From Symploca sp. SIO2E9 (lineage in GTDB: Bacteria > Cyanobacteriota > Cyanobacteriia > Cyanobacteriales > Coleofasciculaceae), in the NCBI GenBank assembly GCA_010692645.1, contig JAAHGS010000043.1, positions 1 through 47,257 of the forward strand: a stretch of 47,257 bases of DNA. Reading direction: 5' to 3'. Position numbers and translations under genes: made by a program. The notes under the pieces are model-generated. The model saw only the letters and a program-made list of their open reading frames with translations, did no database searches and was not told the origin of the DNA. Positions 19,050-29,500 of the stretch are shown here, piece after piece; the first letter of the stretch is position 1, and each line of letters begins with the position of its first letter.

Positions 19050-20222
19050 ATGAAAAAGACGATAACTTTGCTCTCCTTGAGTTTGGGAATAGCTCTCTTG
19101 AGTATCAGCAGTTCAGCTGTTGCTAAGGTGCCACTGCGACTAGTTAACCCAGATAGCACTCAGATCAATTTGGATGCTTTGGGGTTAGATGAACAGTTGT
19201 GGGGGCATTCTGGGCAGCCAGGAGATAAACAAGCACTATTGGACTCTATAGACCACAGTCTGCGTTATCTAGCTACTCCCAGTGCAGCTAAAGCTTATCA
19301 GGAGTATCCAGTGCGGGGAATAACACGTAATCGTGTCCACCGCTCCTTGGTTCGCTTCCGTCAACTCCTAATTAATTCCAGTTCCTCTGCTCAATTGCAA
19401 GCTGCTGTAAATCGCGAGTTCGCCTTGTACAAATCTGTTGGTCAAGATAATCAGGGGAGTGTCTTTTTCACTGGCTACTTTGAGCCAATTTATACTGCCA
19501 GTTTGACTCCTAGTGCCAAATATCCCTATCCCCTCTACAAACTACCAGCTGATTTTGAGCAGTGGCAGCAGCCTCACCCAACTCGTGCTCAATTGGAGGG
19601 GGAGGATGGTTTAGGTATTAAAAGCCCATTGCGCGGACGAGAGCTAGTATGGTTAAGTGATCGCTTGGAAGCTTTTCTAGTTCACATCCAAGGTTCGGCG
19701 CGACTCGAGATGCCTGACGGCAGTCTGATCAGTGTTGGCTACGCAGGCAAGACTAGTTACCCTTACACCAGCATTGGCAGAGAATTGGCAAAGGATGGCA
19801 TCTTGCCTTTAGATGGTTTAACGCTACCAGTTTTAATCGATTATTTCAGCTCTTACCCGAAACAACTAAGTAAATATTTGCCTCGCAATCAAAGTTTTGT
19901 GTTCTTCAAGGAAACCTATGGTGCACCAGCTACTGGTAGTATTGGTGTACCAGTGACTGCTGAACGCTCGATCGCGACTGATAAATCTCTGATGCCTCCG
20001 GGAGCCCTAGCGCTGATTCACACCCGTATCCCCTATCCTAATACTGATGGTAAACTGGAATACCGTCTGGTCAGTCGCTATGTGTTAGATCAGGACACTG
20101 GTAGTGCGATTCGAGGTCCTGGTCGTGTTGATATTTTCATGGGAACTGGTTCACAAGCAGGCGATCGCGCCGGGATTATTGGCGGCAGAGGAGGATTGTA
20201 CTATTTGTTGCTGAAAAATTGA
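19050..20222 (+). CDS. mltA: Membrane-bound lytic murein transglycosylase A family protein
   Basis: 390 residues with a Sec signal peptide (MKKTITLLSLSLGIALLSIS, likely cut after SAVA). MltA cleaves the MurNAc-GlcNAc bond of peptidoglycan forming 1,6-anhydro ends in the periplasm. Landmarks are the double-psi-barrel entry GYFEPIYTAS, VHIQGSARLEMPDG, and the C-terminal GRVDIFMGTG with the catalytic Asp of the 3D domain, followed by AGDRAGIIGGRG. No lipobox Cys is visible, so it may be soluble in the periplasm. Followed by an intrinsic terminator. Confidence 0.92.
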   Translation: MKKTITLLSLSLGIALLSISSSAVAKVPLRLVNPDSTQINLDALGLDEQLWGHSGQPGDKQALLDSIDHSLRYLATPSAAKAYQEYPVRGITRNRVHRSLVRFRQLLINSSSSAQLQAAVNREFALYKSVGQDNQGSVFFTGYFEPIYTASLTPSAKYPYPLYKLPADFEQWQQPHPTRAQLEGEDGLGIKSPLRGRELVWLSDRLEAFLVHIQGSARLEMPDGSLISVGYAGKTSYPYTSIGRELAKDGILPLDGLTLPVLIDYFSSYPKQLSKYLPRNQSFVFFKETYGAPATGSIGVPVTAERSIATDKSLMPPGALALIHTRIPYPNTDGKLEYRLVSRYVLDQDTGSAIRGPGRVDIFMGTGSQAGDRAGIIGGRGGLYYLLLKN

Positions 20223-20228
20223 CGATTG

Positions 20229-20260
20229 AAACTCCCCCACCCTAAAGATGGGGGAGTTTT
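20229..20260 (+). terminator. Intrinsic terminator after mltA
   Basis: AAACTCCCCCA and TGGGGGAGTTT form an 11-bp stem around a 9-nt loop, ending in TTTT, 7 bp after the mltA stop codon. Confidence 0.85.
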
Positions 20261-20334
20261 GACTCATCGAGAGAACTTATCTAAATTCCAGCTAGGGGGC
20301 AGTTTCTTTGGAATTGCTTTACTATATCGGAATC

Positions 20335-20636
20335 AACTCAATAGACTACCGAAGGTCTAGAATGCGAATAAGTGCGATCGCTTGTAGGTTGGGTTGAGAA
20401 ACGAAACCCAACAAAATAACCTCTCTTTGATGATTATGGTGGCGTTTTTCGGAATTGAACTGTTGGGTGTTGGGTTTTGCGATCGCGCAACCAAACCTAC
20501 GTTTTATTCTCGGCCAATATACGAATATAAAATAGTGCGATCGCTGAATCTCCCGTCCCCCTCAACCAATCATCCGAATTACTCATGAACCAAACCCAAC
20601 TCGATAGACTACCGAAGGTCTAGAATGCGAATAAGT
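20335..20636. mobile_element. MITE-like insertion flanked by 39-bp direct repeats
   Basis: A 39-bp sequence (core ATAGACTACCGAAGGTCTAG, then AATGCGAATAAGT) occurs at 20335-20373 and again at 20598-20636 with one mismatch. The enclosed 224 bp begin with GTAGGTTGGGTTGAG and AACGAAACCCAACA and later contain TGTTGGG, TTGGGTTTTGCGATCGCG and CCAAACCTAC. This is the inverted TTGGGTT/AACCCAA structure of a family of small non-autonomous cyanobacterial elements. It has no credible coding frame. The long direct repeat suggests duplication on insertion or an unequal recombination product. Confidence 0.55.
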
Positions 20637-20668
20637 TATAATTTAGTGCTAACTGTAGGAGTGGACTC

Positions 20669-21520
20669 TTGGATAAGGCGGGTTTCCCAAGAAAACCAGC
20701 AAAACTCTCAGCTTCACCAGCAAGCAATATTCCCAAAGACGATATTCCAGAAGCACTGCGGGATACGCCAGTTCTCAAGCGCCGCTCTCGGTTGCGCCGC
20801 AGCTTACTGATTATTGCGCCCTTAGGACTAGGAGCGATCGCTCTGATTAGTGCTATGTTGCTCCCCAAGCCTGATGTTAACTCAGCAACTACTCAGGAAC
20901 CAACCGAAGCTAGCTTAGAAGCCAGCGAGAGCGAGAGTGAGAGTGAGGCGGATGACCTCCTGGGACATCTTCCCTACGAAGAAGCACCACTGTCAGAACT
21001 ACAGCGAATCACAGCGGATGGTAGCATTAAACTCCGTACCCCTGCGGCGAATAAATTTCAAGAGATGTCAGCGGCAGCGAGGAGAAGTGGTGTCATCTTA
21101 GTACCGCTTTCAGCTTTTCGTTCTGTAGCTAAGCAAGAATACTTATTCTTCGATGTTAAAGCACAGCGGGGACAGGTAGCAAGCAAGAGAGCCGAAGTCA
21201 GCGCTCCCCCTGGTTACAGTGAGCATCACACTGGCTACGCTATTGATATTGGTGATAGCATGACCCCAGCCACTAATTTGAGTCCTAGTTTTGAGAATAC
21301 AGCTGCTTTCAAGTGGCTAGAACAGAATGCAGCTTACTATAGCTTTGAAATGTCCTTCCCCAGGGATAATCCTCAAGGGATTGATTATGAACCTTGGCAT
21401 TGGCGCTTTGTGGGGGATAGCCACAGTTTGGAGACTTTCTACAAAGCTAAAAAAGTGGCTGATCCTGTTTCCAATCTATCAGTAGAGCCGATAGAGGGTT
21501 GGGAGCAATCAGAGAAATAG
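20669..21520 (+). CDS. M15-family D-alanyl-D-alanine carboxypeptidase (VanY-like)
   Basis: 283 residues. A single N-terminal membrane anchor lies around 45-65 (LLIIAPLGLGAIALISAMLL), then a Ser/Glu linker, and a peptidase domain from about 120. Zinc-site motifs are SEHHTGYAIDIGD (His and Asp ligands) and EPWHWRFVG (catalytic and ligand His), as in VanY/DdcY. It trims the terminal D-Ala of cell-wall peptides on the periplasmic side. The start is the TTG at 20669, chosen because AGGAG lies at 20657-20661 with good spacing. It is convergent with the Uma2 gene. Confidence 0.9.
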   Translation: MDKAGFPRKPAKLSASPASNIPKDDIPEALRDTPVLKRRSRLRRSLLIIAPLGLGAIALISAMLLPKPDVNSATTQEPTEASLEASESESESEADDLLGHLPYEEAPLSELQRITADGSIKLRTPAANKFQEMSAAARRSGVILVPLSAFRSVAKQEYLFFDVKAQRGQVASKRAEVSAPPGYSEHHTGYAIDIGDSMTPATNLSPSFENTAAFKWLEQNAAYYSFEMSFPRDNPQGIDYEPWHWRFVGDSHSLETFYKAKKVADPVSNLSVEPIEGWEQSEK

Positions 21521-21553
21521 AAGTTCCATCTACCAACATCTGCACTGCCATAA

Positions 21554-22249
21554 TCATAAATCTTGCATATCAATCCCCAATTCCCGCAGTCGATTTTCTA
21601 AAATTTGGATGCGAGCTTCTGCTTGCTCTGCCCGTTGTCTTTCCTGTTGTACTTGTTGCTGTGCCCGTTGTGCTTGTTGAGCTAGTTCTGTGGAGCTTAA
21701 AAATATCTCACCATCAGGACGATAAATCTCAAGTTCGGCTTTTGTTAACTGAAAGCGCACCCCCAATCTAGGGCTTACCCAACCCTCGATGGGATTAATC
21801 ACTTTTAAGCGGTTATCTGAACGCAGCCAGCCATTGAAATCAATTTTATCTGGGTCATACAGATAATATTCTTCGACACCATAATGGTCATAGAACTCTA
21901 ATTTTTCTGCCATTTCCTTGAGGGTATTACCAGGAGAAAGAATCTCAAATACTACCTGGGGAGGAATGTTATCTTCGAGCCATTGTTGGTAAGAACCTCG
22001 ATCCCCTTTTGGTCTGCCAAATATGGCCATCGCATCAGGAGCTTTTCGGATTTTATTATCTCCTTCTACAGGGTACCAGAGGAGGTCTCCAGCAACAAAT
22101 ACGTTGGCTTCATTGGCAAATAATATCTCTAAGTTCTCCTTAATCTTTACAATCCAGTTAAACTGTTTGGTATTATCTGCCATTGGTTGACCATCGCTGT
22201 CGGGGTAGATGACCTCTTGTTGGTTAGGATTTGGCAGTTGTTGAACCAT
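21554..22249 (-). CDS. Uma2-family endonuclease-like protein (DUF820)
   Basis: 231 residues. The central PD-(D/E)XK-like core includes PDAMAIFGRP, VVFEILSPGN and KLEFYDHYGVEEYYLYDPD, the hallmark of the Uma2 family that is hugely expanded in cyanobacteria. The C-terminal ~45 residues are a Gln/Glu/Arg-rich coiled coil (LAQQAQRAQQQVQQERQRAE), common in this family. Nuclease activity is predicted from fold only and the biological role is unknown. It lies 30 bp downstream of the GH116 gene on the same strand. Confidence 0.88.
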   Translation of the reverse strand: MVQQLPNPNQQEVIYPDSDGQPMADNTKQFNWIVKIKENLEILFANEANVFVAGDLLWYPVEGDNKIRKAPDAMAIFGRPKGDRGSYQQWLEDNIPPQVVFEILSPGNTLKEMAEKLEFYDHYGVEEYYLYDPDKIDFNGWLRSDNRLKVINPIEGWVSPRLGVRFQLTKAELEIYRPDGEIFLSSTELAQQAQRAQQQVQQERQRAEQAEARIQILENRLRELGIDMQDL

Positions 22250-22279
22250 CTTTCTATATTTTTGTTTATTATGTCTCCC

Positions 22280-24751
22280 TTAATCCTCAATCATCAAATA
22301 CACCCCCCAAATTGCCATTGCTCTTAAGTAATGACAAGCACGAAAAGTACCGGCGGCAGTAATAGCTTCCGGCGTTCTAAATTGCAACCCATGCTCATAA
22401 ACCTGCCTAATCATAGCCTCCATGAATTGAAAGGCTTCATCCTTCATTCCTTGTTGTATGAAAAATGCAGCTAATCCAAAATTAATACCAGTCCAAACCT
22501 CTAAAGGATGAGTCATATCAGGATTGGTTGGTGTACCATCCGGTCTCACTCCATTTACTACCCCAAGCTTACCACTATGGAATTTTAAAAAGCAGGCATC
22601 ATAAACAGTTCTGAGGGCAGATTGAGTACATTCTTTGGGCACAATATCAGGTAATTTTAATAACTGGGCATAAAATTGACCACACAACTGGTCAGCCATG
22701 ACTACATCTGAATTACTATCACTATCGAGCCGATAGTATTTACCATTCCAAAGTTTTTCTTGATAAATTGGTTGAGCTAAATCAAACCATTGGTCATATA
22801 AATTAATAGTTTCTTTGATTGATTCAACTTTAGGTACTTCTATCAGTTGAGATGAAGGTGGGTAGTTTTCTATTAAAATCTCACCAATAGCGATCGCAGC
22901 TTTTAATGCTGCTAACCATAAACCACCACAATAGGCACTAATCCCCTGTAATTGCCAGTCATCAAAAGTCTGATCTGGTGCTCCAGAGTTTTCAGGAATT
23001 CCATCTCCATCTTGATCAAATCTCTTGAGGTAAGCTAGGGTTTTAACGATTGCTAACCAACATTCCCACAAAAACTCAATGTCTTTAGCGCCAGTGAGGA
23101 CAAAATCACGATAAACCTGCAATACGAAATCACAGGGTAAATCCTTCCACTGGTTACAATCTTGATAACTAGTGTAATTAGTCTTCTCCCAAGGATGCTC
23201 ATTCGGTGCCCCTAAGTCGTGGGGTGTAGCATCTGCAAGTTTGCGAACTGCTGTTGAGAGATTATAACCAATAATGCGGGGTGTATCATCGCTGCTGGGG
23301 ATAGCTCTGGCAAAGGCTTCTAACACTGCTTTATCCAATTTAGGCCAAAGCATCAGCAAGGCAAAAGAGCCATAAAGCCGCACATCTAAACTCTCGTACC
23401 AGCGGTAATCCAAACATTCGAGGACACCAAATTTACCAACTGGGTCATGTTCATCAGCTGCGCTCCACAGAGTGCCGCCGTCAGCAAGCAAATAAAGTTC
23501 ATTGAACAGTGCCATTTTAAACCAATTGGGCAAATCCTCTTGATTGATAATTGGCTCCTGCCAGGATTGAATTCGCTCTCGCCACAGTTGATCATGCTTA
23601 AGGGCAGTGCGGACTATTGACCAACTATTATTGCCATTGCGACCGAAAAAATCGGTATAGCGGCGATAATAGTTGATACCCGAGGCAAATTCAGTAATGG
23701 GGAAATCCCAAGCTAAGATAAAGGGGATTTGGCGTGTTTTACCAGGGCGAACAGTAAAACGAACTGCGATCGCAACGGCAATTTGTTCTCCTGGTTCAGC
23801 TGGAGTCTCATTTTGAGTATCTCCGAGACTACCGTCAGTGGCAAAGCTTTCCCAGACTTCAGCGCCATTACCAGCAGGATTCCAACGGGTATGGTAAAAT
23901 ACCTCTAAACTTGGATTAGTTGCTGTAGCAAGGCAAAACTGGCCTTCCCCTTCCTGTACCTCATCGTTCAGCCTAACCCGGTCTAGCAGACAGCCCACCC
24001 GGAAATTGTCAACAATCCACTGATTATAATTGCCTGTAGTGTTCCCCAAACGCGGTTGGTATTCATAAACTGGACTTCCATCATCCCGCACCTTTACCTG
24101 GGGATTCTTGATCGCATTAGTAAACCAGCCCACCATATTCTGCCAGGTGAACATAATGCTGAGAATAATAGGGGCATCAGTAGGGTTGTGTACAGTCCAC
24201 TCAAAAACTGCAACCGGATAACTACTTTCTTGATAAGAACCAGCCCAGATAGGGGAAAACTGCTCACAAGTTAGTTCTGCCTGAAAAATATTTTCATAGG
24301 CAAACCAACTGCGAGGATACAAAGCATGGTAAGTCCCCGTATTTTTGGTTGTTAATTGAATATTTTCTGCTCCCTGTGTTCCCTCTGCACAAGAACTATC
24401 CCCAGAAGCAGGATACCACTGCCAAGATTCAAGGCTGCCATCTGACGGGGATTGTGTACACAGAGCGTAAGCTTTTGCTGGTGAGTCCTCTAGTTGCTCA
24501 AAAATGCTAAACTGACAAGCTGGGATACTCTTGAAGGTATGCTCTCCACCATCAAGGTGCCATAAGTTAAAGTCTCCCCTTGGAGAACGACCAATGCAAC
24601 CTGCCCCAAAACCGCCTAGGGGCATACCGTGCCAGGGTCCATCATCGAGATTACTGGCATATCGGACAGTGTAGGGTTTTTCCCAGCCAAGTCCAAGGGG
24701 ACGCTTCCAGCTACATTCAGGGATTTGTGGGCGCAGTGTTTGATAGATCAT
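22280..24751 (-). CDS. GH116 glucosylceramidase / bile-acid beta-glucosidase family protein
   Basis: 823 residues, full length for the GBA2-type family. The N-terminal beta-sandwich domain starts with PLGGFGAGCIGRSPRGDF (residues 44-61) and the C-terminal (alpha/alpha)6 barrel begins near 380. The likely nucleophile is Glu418 in FNELYLLADGG and the acid/base Asp593 in APDQTFDDW, matching the usual GH116 arrangement. It should cleave beta-glucosides; in cyanobacteria the natural substrate is not established. There is no signal peptide. The ATG at 24751 directly precedes the family N-terminus. Confidence 0.92.
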   Translation of the reverse strand: MIYQTLRPQIPECSWKRPLGLGWEKPYTVRYASNLDDGPWHGMPLGGFGAGCIGRSPRGDFNLWHLDGGEHTFKSIPACQFSIFEQLEDSPAKAYALCTQSPSDGSLESWQWYPASGDSSCAEGTQGAENIQLTTKNTGTYHALYPRSWFAYENIFQAELTCEQFSPIWAGSYQESSYPVAVFEWTVHNPTDAPIILSIMFTWQNMVGWFTNAIKNPQVKVRDDGSPVYEYQPRLGNTTGNYNQWIVDNFRVGCLLDRVRLNDEVQEGEGQFCLATATNPSLEVFYHTRWNPAGNGAEVWESFATDGSLGDTQNETPAEPGEQIAVAIAVRFTVRPGKTRQIPFILAWDFPITEFASGINYYRRYTDFFGRNGNNSWSIVRTALKHDQLWRERIQSWQEPIINQEDLPNWFKMALFNELYLLADGGTLWSAADEHDPVGKFGVLECLDYRWYESLDVRLYGSFALLMLWPKLDKAVLEAFARAIPSSDDTPRIIGYNLSTAVRKLADATPHDLGAPNEHPWEKTNYTSYQDCNQWKDLPCDFVLQVYRDFVLTGAKDIEFLWECWLAIVKTLAYLKRFDQDGDGIPENSGAPDQTFDDWQLQGISAYCGGLWLAALKAAIAIGEILIENYPPSSQLIEVPKVESIKETINLYDQWFDLAQPIYQEKLWNGKYYRLDSDSNSDVVMADQLCGQFYAQLLKLPDIVPKECTQSALRTVYDACFLKFHSGKLGVVNGVRPDGTPTNPDMTHPLEVWTGINFGLAAFFIQQGMKDEAFQFMEAMIRQVYEHGLQFRTPEAITAAGTFRACHYLRAMAIWGVYLMIED

Positions 24752-24980
24752 TCCCTGATTTTAATTGACATACTCCTACACTTACTTGCAAGAGGAATAT
24801 CAATTTCTGGGCGACTCCCGTACCACTTCGGACAGTAGCTGAGCTTTTTGAACGACACGGGATTCACCACTGCACCGGAATAATACAAATAAAGGGAGTC
24901 CAAGCTTATTGCTTCCCCATGAACATTCTGTCCTGGAATGCTCTATATGTTTGCCTTATTTTGACTATAAGATACTAGAA

Positions 24981-25679
24981 TTAGGTATGGAAAACCCCGA
25001 ACCAAGTACCGTTACCGTAGGCAACATCAACTAATTCATATCCTTGATCCCATCGCTGTGAGACCGCTTCTGTAAATTCGCTGAGGCTTCCTCTCCAAGA
25101 ATAAGCACTAGAAACATCAGGGTCATCTTGAAAAACCCCAAACCAAACGCCATTACCGTATTCAACATCAACTAAATCAAATCCTTGATCCCATCGATCT
25201 GAGATCAATTGTGTAAATTCGCTGAAGTTTCCACTGTAAGAATAGGCCCCAGAGTTAATATCAGGGTCATCTTCAAAAACCCCGAACCAAATCCCATCAC
25301 CGTACTCAACATCAACTAAGTCAAATCCTTGATCCCATCGATCTGAGATCAATTGTGTAAATTCGCTGAAGCTTCCACTAGAAGAATAGGCATTTCCATT
25401 GGAATTCTCCTGGAAAACCCCAACCCAAACGCCATTACCATACTCAACATCAACTAATTTAAGTCCCTCATCCCATTGCTCTGAAATAACTTCTGTAAAA
25501 TCACTTAAACTTCCACTATAGGCATAACCGTTTTGAGTGGGAATCTCCTGAAAAACCCCAAACCAAACACCATTACCGTACTCAACATCAATTAAGTCAC
25601 GTCCCTCATCCCATTGCTGTGAAATCACTTCTGCAAAATCGCTAAGACTCACTCTGGAAGTATAAGCATTTAAAGCCAT
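24981..25679 (-). CDS. Five-repeat beta protein (W-D-x-G / VxYGxGxWxGVF repeats)
   Basis: 232 residues made almost entirely of five ~46-residue repeats. Each reads approximately (S)FSEFTxxISxxWDxGxxLVDVEYG(N/D)G followed by VWFGVF and a short acidic or Ser/Asn linker. There are no cysteines, no signal peptide and no membrane segment. Repeats 3 and 4 are nearly identical, also at DNA level, so recent internal duplication or gene conversion is likely. The pattern resembles the DUF7477-type repeat domain as I remember it; function is unknown, and a beta-propeller-like or binding role is only a guess. It is a monocistronic minus-strand gene. Confidence 0.75.
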   Translation of the reverse strand: MALNAYTSRVSLSDFAEVISQQWDEGRDLIDVEYGNGVWFGVFQEIPTQNGYAYSGSLSDFTEVISEQWDEGLKLVDVEYGNGVWVGVFQENSNGNAYSSSGSFSEFTQLISDRWDQGFDLVDVEYGDGIWFGVFEDDPDINSGAYSYSGNFSEFTQLISDRWDQGFDLVDVEYGNGVWFGVFQDDPDVSSAYSWRGSLSEFTEAVSQRWDQGYELVDVAYGNGTWFGVFHT

Positions 25680-25852
25680 AAAAAGATCCTGCCTTGTTTA
25701 AATTTAGCTTCTATCTAAACAATATACTTTAAACAAAGAAAATTTGATTGGATTTTGAGTAAAATTTAATAAAAAATTACTTTTTGACCTACATTATGTA
25801 GGTTTTTGTGCTTAATTTTGTTAGCGCGGTGGGGCTAAAATTGAAGATGACA

Positions 25853-26338
25853 TCACATTTTAGGAGAATTGCTTCCCACCTTGGTAAAGTCTTGAGCCTG
25901 ACTGTTTGCCAGATAATCATTTAATTTATTGTTAAGGATGCGAGTACGGCGCGATAGCAAGCGAATAATATTAATCGCGAATTCTGGGGTCTCATCAATC
26001 GCATCATAAAGTTGCATTTGCTTGAGTTCCAAACACTCACACTCCCCGATAGTTGTAACAGAAGCTGAACGAGGCTCTGAATCAAATACAGCCATTTCTC
26101 CAAAGCAGGCTCCCTTATTAAGCTCTGCTAAATCGCGTTCTTCAATATGAACTCTGACTGTACCAGAGACAACGATATAAAGTGACTGCCCTTCCTCTCC
26201 TTGGGTAACAATTGAGTAGTCAGGGGGAAAGGATAGCTCCTCCATCACGGAAGCTAGCCGCACTAAGAAATCATCCCGAAGTTCCTTAAAAATTGGGACG
26301 CCTCTGACAAACAATAAACGCTCAACACTGTTTAACAT
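25853..26338 (-). CDS. Cyclic nucleotide-binding domain protein
   Basis: 161 residues, a single cNMP-binding domain of the CAP/PKA-regulatory type. It has VTQGEEGQSLYIVVSGTVRV and the phosphate-binding cassette FGEMAVFDSEPRSASV with the conserved Glu and Arg. There is no HTH, so it is not a transcription factor. It lies about 220 bp downstream of the MFS-HEAT gene on the same strand; in other bacteria such transporter, HEAT and cNMP modules occur in one polypeptide, so the two products may work together in sensing. Confidence 0.85.
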   Translation of the reverse strand: MLNSVERLLFVRGVPIFKELRDDFLVRLASVMEELSFPPDYSIVTQGEEGQSLYIVVSGTVRVHIEERDLAELNKGACFGEMAVFDSEPRSASVTTIGECECLELKQMQLYDAIDETPEFAINIIRLLSRRTRILNNKLNDYLANSQAQDFTKVGSNSPKM

Positions 26339-26561
26339 TGATTAGAGGTTAATTGCTAGCTCTTCAATCTAGAGACCTTAGCCTTCACTAGCAGCAAATC
26401 TTAAGTTTACCTGAAAAATTAGGTTTAAAGCCTCTCCCTCTAAAAGATACTGTGGGAAGGGAGAAAAGAGGGGGAAGACAAGGGGGAATTTTGTATATAA
26501 AAATCCCCCCACACCTCCGGAACCTCCTAGTACTCGATTGACTAAGGTAGTGCAGTTGGCT

Positions 26562-29500
26562 TCAGATTCCCAAACCCAATTCCCCTATGATCTGCTGAGC
26601 TTGAGCAGCAACCAAGCGATCAGGATCATTCTTAAACGCTGATAGCAATTTGATGCAAGTGCGTGGGGAAACTTCTCTGAGATAGGCTAAAACTGCTTCT
26701 TTAACAAAACCAGTAGGATGGCGCAGACATACTAAGGTTGCTTCTGGCGTAAAAGAGTAATGAGCTTTCCTTGCCAAGTGAAAACAACATGCTAAAGACC
26801 AATCTGAGAGAAAATGCCGCAACTCTAGCAATCGGCGTAGGCGATTACTGGGCTTCATAGGTTGATAAGGCAACAACTCCACTAAACAAGCCAGTTTTTC
26901 GGCAGTGGTACGCCGGTCTAAAACTCCCAAAAATGCTCGTTTGAGGGGAATATCAACAGTGTTATCCAGAATTTCCAGAGCTAGAGCACGATTCGACCGA
27001 GAATCAGATTGGAGATTAAACGCAGCTGCTTGAATTGCACTAAAAGGATAAAGTAACTTCATCAGTAAAAAACAACGGTCTAGCAGATCCACTTGCATAT
27101 CTTCTAGCGCCCCTCGCAACAAATCAGCCTCTGGTATAGCAATTTGCTCAACACTTAAATCTAGAAGGGCTGCATAAATCTGACCTAATAGTAGTAGCTC
27201 TTGCTCAATTAAAATTTCCACCCCAGTGCGTCCCAAATTGTCTAGTACCACCTCTATCCCTGCTTCCTGGGGAATTTTTAACAGGATACGGAGCAGATTA
27301 CGGCGCGTCGTTCCCCAACTAGTCATCAGCTGTTGCACCAACAGATTTAAGGCTTGGGGCGTGCCAATCTCACCCAAAGCTGTCCAAGCTTGTATCCTCA
27401 CTAAATCTTTTTGGCAGTGATCTTCTGAAAGCTCCAATAGTAAAGGAATCGCTTCATTACCCATACTCACCAAGGCAAGGCGAGCAGCTTCGCGGGTAGA
27501 CTTTTCATCAAGTTTCTTAATCAGATGCCCATAGTAATCTGACAAACGTTTGGCAGCAATTACTTCTAGCAAGGCTTGACGTACAGGCAAAGATTCATCC
27601 TGCAAGAGATTGGGAATATGAACCCGCAGTGCTTGCAAATGCTCGGTTTCCGCTAAGGCCCTAGTACCAATTACTCGTTCTTGCTCCTGTTTGGAAATCA
27701 GTAGCCTGCGCAGAGTATTAGTCGCTTGGGCCTTCTGTGTCACTGTTCCCCGGCGCAAAATTAAAACTGCCGCTGTTGCTCGTAATAGCGGATGCACAGT
27801 GCTATGCAAATAAGGCTTTATTTTGTGAGGTTCTAGTTCAGTCTGAGTCAGCCAGACATAGCGTAGTGCCAAAGCCAGGACTTCTGGCGGCGGTTTTTGC
27901 TCAATTAGTAATTGGACATCTTGGAGATAAGCCTTTTGGGGATGCTCCAGCATTGCTTCTAGACTTTGGCACTGCAAGAGTGCAGGTAACTGAGGTAAGA
28001 GAGGGGCTAATACCTCGCCCACATTCTCTGGATCCATTTGGCATAACAGCTGAATGCAAGAGCTTTTATCAGCTTCAGTACCTGGTTGCTCTAAAGCTTC
28101 TACTACTGCCCGCTTCAAAGCTCGCAGGGCAGCATCGGCAAAACCCAGGCGTCCTTGCTGCTCTGCACTCTCAACCAGCAAGTTCACATAGCTCGAACGC
28201 AGGAACCAAGCGCTCAACCACCAGCTTAAGGAGAAAAATACGATCGCTGTGCCAAACACTAAACTTTGCCACTGCTCCCAAATCATTTCCGATTCTGTGG
28301 GGAAGACCCAGCGCAAAAATCCTATAGTGATTAGAATGCTAATACCAGTGATACCGCTACTCATGGGCTTGGCAATACCCTGGACAGAAGTCTGAATGGA
28401 ATAGCGAATTCTCGGTGGCAGTGGTTGAAACAGTACTGGTTCAATGCCAGCAATTAAGGTGTAGCGAAATAGTTCGTCAATGAATTTTAGTAAAATTAGA
28501 CCTAAAAACAGTCCTGTAAGCCATGCTGGGAAAGTAATTGTCTGACCCAAAAGCCCTAGAACTAGGTCGAGAACACCTGTCAAGGTGATGATGCCTAAAA
28601 CTGATAGCGAGGCAGGCAAAACCATAGCAGCACCAAAGACTCCTAGTCGATCAATAACGCGACTAGATAGGAACCATTGGCTAGTAAGTTCACACAGTCC
28701 GATAATCCCGCCAAATAAGCCCAGGAAACCAGCAATTTCTGAAGGCTCAAAGGTTACCTCTAATTGACCTAGATACTGGAATTCAATCAGGAGAAACAGT
28801 GCTTCGCTGAGGATAAAAAATGCAAATAGGGGAATGATGTAACGCCGCAGGGGACCAGTAGTACGACTGACTCCAAATTGGGCCTCAGTCTCTTCCCATT
28901 GTCGTACTGGCGACTTCGGAAAAGCTTGTTCGTAGCGCTGGGCTAGATAAAACAAAGTTGCCGCCCCAATCAACATCATTAAGGCAGCGGCAACTAGGAC
29001 GTTGTTGAGTCCAAATAGTAGCAATAACAGGGGTAAGGAAAAGCCTGAAATCACATCAGCGATTAACAGGCCCGAAGATACTAGTGGGTAGGTACGCTTG
29101 ATTTCCCTGATGTTGAACAACTGATTGGCTGCCACCTGAGAATTGAGGTCATTGAGTACTTCGACAGCATCGAGCCATAGTCGCAGTAGAAAGACTGTGC
29201 CAAAAGCAATTAAACCGTCTAAATAATCAACCTGCAAGCCTAGGCGCAGTAGCAATAGTGGTAAAGCTGTTAACAGAGCGATCGCCAATAAAACTACTCG
29301 CATTGGCAATATTCTCTGTAGCCAGGAATACAACGAGCCTAAACCGGCGCACATCACAGCACTAGCGATGTAGATTAACGGCAACGACTCGGCACCATAT
29401 TTGTCTAAGAATAGCGCTATGGCGCTGTACTCCAACCACAGTAGACCGATTGAGGCAGCAGTATAGAAGGCAAACATCAGTAGTGTCCGTTCACCTTCTT

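Noticed and set aside
27737-28327. 196-residue plus-strand frame
   Set aside because: Antisense to the HEAT part of the 1010-residue membrane protein; no recognisable protein features.
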